From contig JBOFSR010000029.1 of assembly GCA_051651645.1 (NCBI GenBank), positions 1 to 7,489 on the forward strand: DNA of 7,489 nt, read 5' to 3'. The notes under the pieces were generated by a model, which saw nothing but the letters and a program-made list of their open reading frames with translations, was not told the origin of the DNA and did no database searches. Positions within the stretch are counted from its first letter, which is position 1. Each line of letters opens with the position of its first letter. Below, in pieces: positions 5,819 through 7,489 of this stretch. The DNA is from JBOFSR01 sp051651645 (lineage in GTDB: Bacteria; Spirochaetota; Spirochaetia; Treponematales; Treponemataceae). Made by a program: the position numbers and the translations under genes.

Positions 5819-6547
5819 ATGGAATTAATCAGTGTTCAAAATCTTACCAAAATATTCTACCCGCACCACAAAGCTCTTGTTGATGTTTCTTTTCAGATCA
5901 ATAAGAGCGATTTTATTGTTATTGGCGGTGCAAATGGATCGGGGAAAAGTGTTTTGATGTCCATTCTTGCAGGCTTGGATGAGCAATCTTCTGGCAGGGT
6001 GATTTTTAATGCGAGTGAAAAAATCCGTATTGGATTGATTTTTCAAGACGCTGATGCTCAAATTTTAGGCGAAACCTGTGAAGAAGATATTTTATTTGGC
6101 GTGAAAAATCTAAAGATTACAAAAAATGAGCAAGAAAGCATTGTTGTTACGTCTTTGCAAAAAGTTGACTTGTTAGAAAAGCGTTTTGCTCAGGCACGCT
6201 TTCTTTCAGGTGGAGAAAAACGCCGTCTTTCTGTCGCAAGCATTCTTGCCTTGCAGTGTGATGTCATTATTTTTGATGAACCCTTCGCGAATTTGGACTG
6301 GAATGGCGTAAAACAGGTTTGCAAAATCTTGCATGATTTAAAAGCTGAAAAAAAAACGGTTTTAGTTTTAACGCATGAAATTGAAAAAATTCTTTCTTTA
6401 GCAAATCGATTTTTGATTCTTTTTAATGGAAGCCTTGTTTTTGATGACACTCCCGTTGCAGGACTTGAGCAAGATATTGAAAGCTGGGGGATTAGAAATC
6501 CACTGCTAAATTATTCTTCTATCAATGATTTATGGTGGGGAGAGTGA
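5819..6547 (+). CDS. ECF-transporter ATPase subunit (EcfA / BioM / CbiO type)
   Basis: The product is 242 residues, the usual size for a single-domain ABC ATPase. All core motifs are present and intact: Walker A GANGSGKS (37-44), Q-loop Gln76 in IFQDADAQI, signature LSGGEKRR (129-136), Walker B VIIFDE (149-154) with catalytic Glu154, D-loop ANLD (157-160) and switch His186 in LTHE. The stretch FQDADAQILGETCEEDILFG is close to the 'FQxPDxQ...TVxEDVxFG' pattern that marks ECF ATPases. It hydrolyses ATP at the inner membrane to drive vitamin or metal uptake through EcfT and an S-component. Only one ATPase is encoded here, as in BioMN- or CbiO-type systems, so it would act as a homodimer. The ATG lacks a Shine-Dalgarno site. 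The gene overlaps the downstream EcfT gene by four bases. Confidence 0.92.
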   Translation: MELISVQNLTKIFYPHHKALVDVSFQINKSDFIVIGGANGSGKSVLMSILAGLDEQSSGRVIFNASEKIRIGLIFQDADAQILGETCEEDILFGVKNLKITKNEQESIVVTSLQKVDLLEKRFAQARFLSGGEKRRLSVASILALQCDVIIFDEPFANLDWNGVKQVCKILHDLKAEKKTVLVLTHEIEKILSLANRFLILFNGSLVFDDTPVAGLEQDIESWGIRNPLLNYSSINDLWWGE

Positions 6548-7245
6548 AAAAATCAATTTTTTGTTACCGCTGTGGAAATTCAGTTATTCACAAAATTCCC
6601 GCTATTTTTAAGCTGATTTTTGTTTGTTTTGTTTCAATTCGACTTTTTTCAAACCATAATTTTTTTTCAATTTCAACTCCGCTCAATCGTATTTTTTTTT
6701 ATGGAATTCTCAGTTTTATTTTTTTCGTCTTGGCACAGACTCCGCTCAGTCATTTAAAAAAAATCAGTTTTGTACCAATTATTGGGCTTGCAATTACTCT
6801 TGCTCGCCTTATTGTATTGGCTCCTTCAGAAAATTCTGTGGCGAGTGTACAAAAATTTTTATTTTTTTACCTTGATTTTAACGGAGCAATTGAGGGAATT
6901 GTATACACCGCGAGATTTTTTATTAGCATGATTTTTTCGTTGGTGCTTTTTGAAACAATGTCGTTTTGGCAGTTGCTGAATGCTTTTGAATGCCTTGAAA
7001 AAATTTTTCCGTTTTTAAAAAAAATACATTTTAGTTTAATTATCAGTTTGACTATCAACTTTATCCCACAAATTTTTATTACGTGGCATAAAATCAATCG
7101 TGCAGCTATTGCTCGCTCTACAAAAAATCAAAATGTAATAAAAAAAACATACAGTTTTATTATGCAATTTTTTGCACTTCTTTCTTGTTTGCTTCAAAGT
7201 GCCGAACAAACTCGCAAAGCTGTTTTAAATAGAGGATTTTTCTAA
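6544..7245 (+). CDS. ECF-transporter transmembrane subunit (EcfT / BioN / CbiQ type)
   Basis: The product has 233 residues from GTG 6544. I prefer this start to ATG 6532 (237 residues) because GTGA overlaps the ATPase stop, the common arrangement for coupled genes, and purine-rich GGTGGGG lies just before it. The N-terminus CYRCGNSVIHKIPAIFKL matches the 'Y-x-x-G-N-S-x-x-H-x-x-x-P-x-x-K' opening of the family. About five hydrophobic segments follow, including IFFYGILSFIFFVLAQ, FVPIIGLAITLARLIVLA and LIISLTINFIPQIFITW. The two coupling motifs that contact the ATPases, usually Ala-Arg-Gly-like, appear as AIARS and LNRGF near the C-terminus. It forms the membrane scaffold that joins the ATPase to a substrate-binding S-component. 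None is encoded within the window, so the substrate is unknown; biotin (BioMNY) is one possibility. Confidence 0.88.
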   Translation: MKKSIFCYRCGNSVIHKIPAIFKLIFVCFVSIRLFSNHNFFSISTPLNRIFFYGILSFIFFVLAQTPLSHLKKISFVPIIGLAITLARLIVLAPSENSVASVQKFLFFYLDFNGAIEGIVYTARFFISMIFSLVLFETMSFWQLLNAFECLEKIFPFLKKIHFSLIISLTINFIPQIFITWHKINRAAIARSTKNQNVIKKTYSFIMQFFALLSCLLQSAEQTRKAVLNRGFF

Positions 7246-7253
7246 AATTTTAT

Positions 7254-7282
7254 AAAATTAAATTGCAAAAAAAATTAAATTG
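7254..7282 (+). repeat. Tandem 12-base direct repeat upstream of the ATP-cone gene
   Basis: AAAATTAAATTG occurs exactly at 7254-7265 and again at 7271-7282, a period of 17 bases. The first copy includes the first three bases of the -35 element and the second fills the spacer. A regulator site is possible, but in DNA this A+T-rich a chance repeat cannot be excluded. Confidence 0.5.
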
Positions 7283-7290
7283 TATATAAT
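7263..7290 (+). promoter_or_regulatory. Promoter of the ATP-cone (ribonucleotide reductase) gene
   Basis: TTGCAA (7263-7268, four of six bases of TTGACA) lies 16 bases before a perfect TATAAT (7285-7290). Transcription would start near 7297, giving a leader of about 22 bases with the GGGGTGGGA ribosome site before ATG 7319. The EcfT gene ends only 18 bases before the -35; no clear terminator separates them, only an A+T palindrome just after the stop. Confidence 0.65.
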
Positions 7291-7318
7291 TAGTATAGTT
7301 TTATAGGGGTGGGATACA

Positions 7319-7489
7319 ATGCAAATTGCAAAAAGAAATGGCTCGGTTGAAATATATGATAATGAAAAAATTTTGAGTGCGATTCGGGGGGCTTTCAAAA
7401 GTGTGAGCTCTGATGAATCTAACCCTGTCATTATTCAAATGTCAGAAGAGATTAAAAATGAAGTGCAAAGCATGCACAAAAAAGGAATT
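7319..7489 (+). CDS. nrdD: ATP-cone protein, probable anaerobic ribonucleoside-triphosphate reductase, 5' end only
   Basis: The frame opens at ATG 7319 after AGGGGTGGGA (7305-7314) and continues past the right edge, giving 57 residues. The start reads MQIAKRNGSVEIYDNEKILSA, then IRGAFKSV, and later MSEEIKNEVQSM. This is the ATP-cone pattern: 'V-x-K-R-(D/N)-G-x-x-x-x-(F/Y)-(D/N)-x-x-K-I-x-x-A-I-x-x-A'. The ATP-cone is the allosteric site that senses ATP and dATP in ribonucleotide reductases. Because the cone lies at the very start with no zinc ribbon before it, NrdR is excluded. Class III NrdD is the most likely enzyme given this start, but class I or II large subunits can also begin with a cone. 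The catalytic glycyl-radical domain, which would decide the class, lies outside the window. Confidence 0.72.
   Translation, partial: MQIAKRNGSVEIYDNEKILSAIRGAFKSVSSDESNPVIIQMSEEIKNEVQSMHKKGI

Noticed and set aside
6532..6543. ATG 6532 as the start of EcfT
   Set aside because: No ribosome site precedes it, and the family's N-terminal motif begins just after GTG 6544, which also gives the usual four-base overlap.
7281..7300. NrdR box upstream of the ATP-cone gene
   Set aside because: The A+T-rich stretch has a loose resemblance to ACACWATATYTWGTGT but lacks the ACA...TGT ends and a second box at the proper spacing.

Overview
This is a low-G+C window from what looks like a diderm (outer-membrane) bacterium. 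Two gene products carry signal peptides, and one of them resembles an outer-membrane beta-barrel. Strong Shine-Dalgarno sites, sigma-70-like promoters, a BioMN/EcfAT-type transporter pair and an ATP-cone reductase gene fit a spirochaete such as Treponema. That assignment is an inference from gene style; there is no rRNA or other marker in the window.

Left third (1-2350), accessory DNA. The window opens with the C-terminal end of a protein resembling PLD-type (NgoFVII-like) restriction endonucleases. Next comes the decayed 3' half of an IS1595-family transposase with two in-frame stops, ending in an intact-looking right terminal inverted repeat. That IS end sits inside the 3' end of a leftward gene for a protein with a possible uracil-DNA-glycosylase-like fold, and the IS supplies its last codons and stop. 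This gene also has a probable A8-tract frameshift next to its best start site. Upstream, and apparently in the same leftward operon, is a Fic-like protein whose catalytic loop has lost the His, Asn and first Arg of the Fic motif. A near-consensus promoter (TTGACA, 18-base spacer, TATAGT) drives this operon. The region has the character of a decaying defence or mobile island.

Middle (2350-5770), rightward genes. A complete FAD-dependent oxidoreductase of the phytoene desaturase / carotenoid isomerase / retinol saturase superfamily has an added C-terminal membrane anchor. After a 130-base spacer rich in inverted repeats, which could fold as a three-way junction with a competing pairing, come two genes for exported proteins: a probable outer-membrane beta-barrel and a DUF2147 protein. 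They lie 27 bases apart and are probably co-transcribed.

Right third (5770-7489), transport and nucleotide metabolism. An ECF-type ABC ATPase (EcfA/BioM-like) starts at an apparently leaderless ATG directly downstream of an extended -10 promoter. It overlaps by four bases a transmembrane EcfT/BioN-like gene. No substrate-binding S-component is present in the window. A new promoter with a 12-base direct repeat then leads into the 5' end of a gene whose product begins with an ATP-cone, most likely an anaerobic ribonucleotide reductase (NrdD), cut by the window edge.
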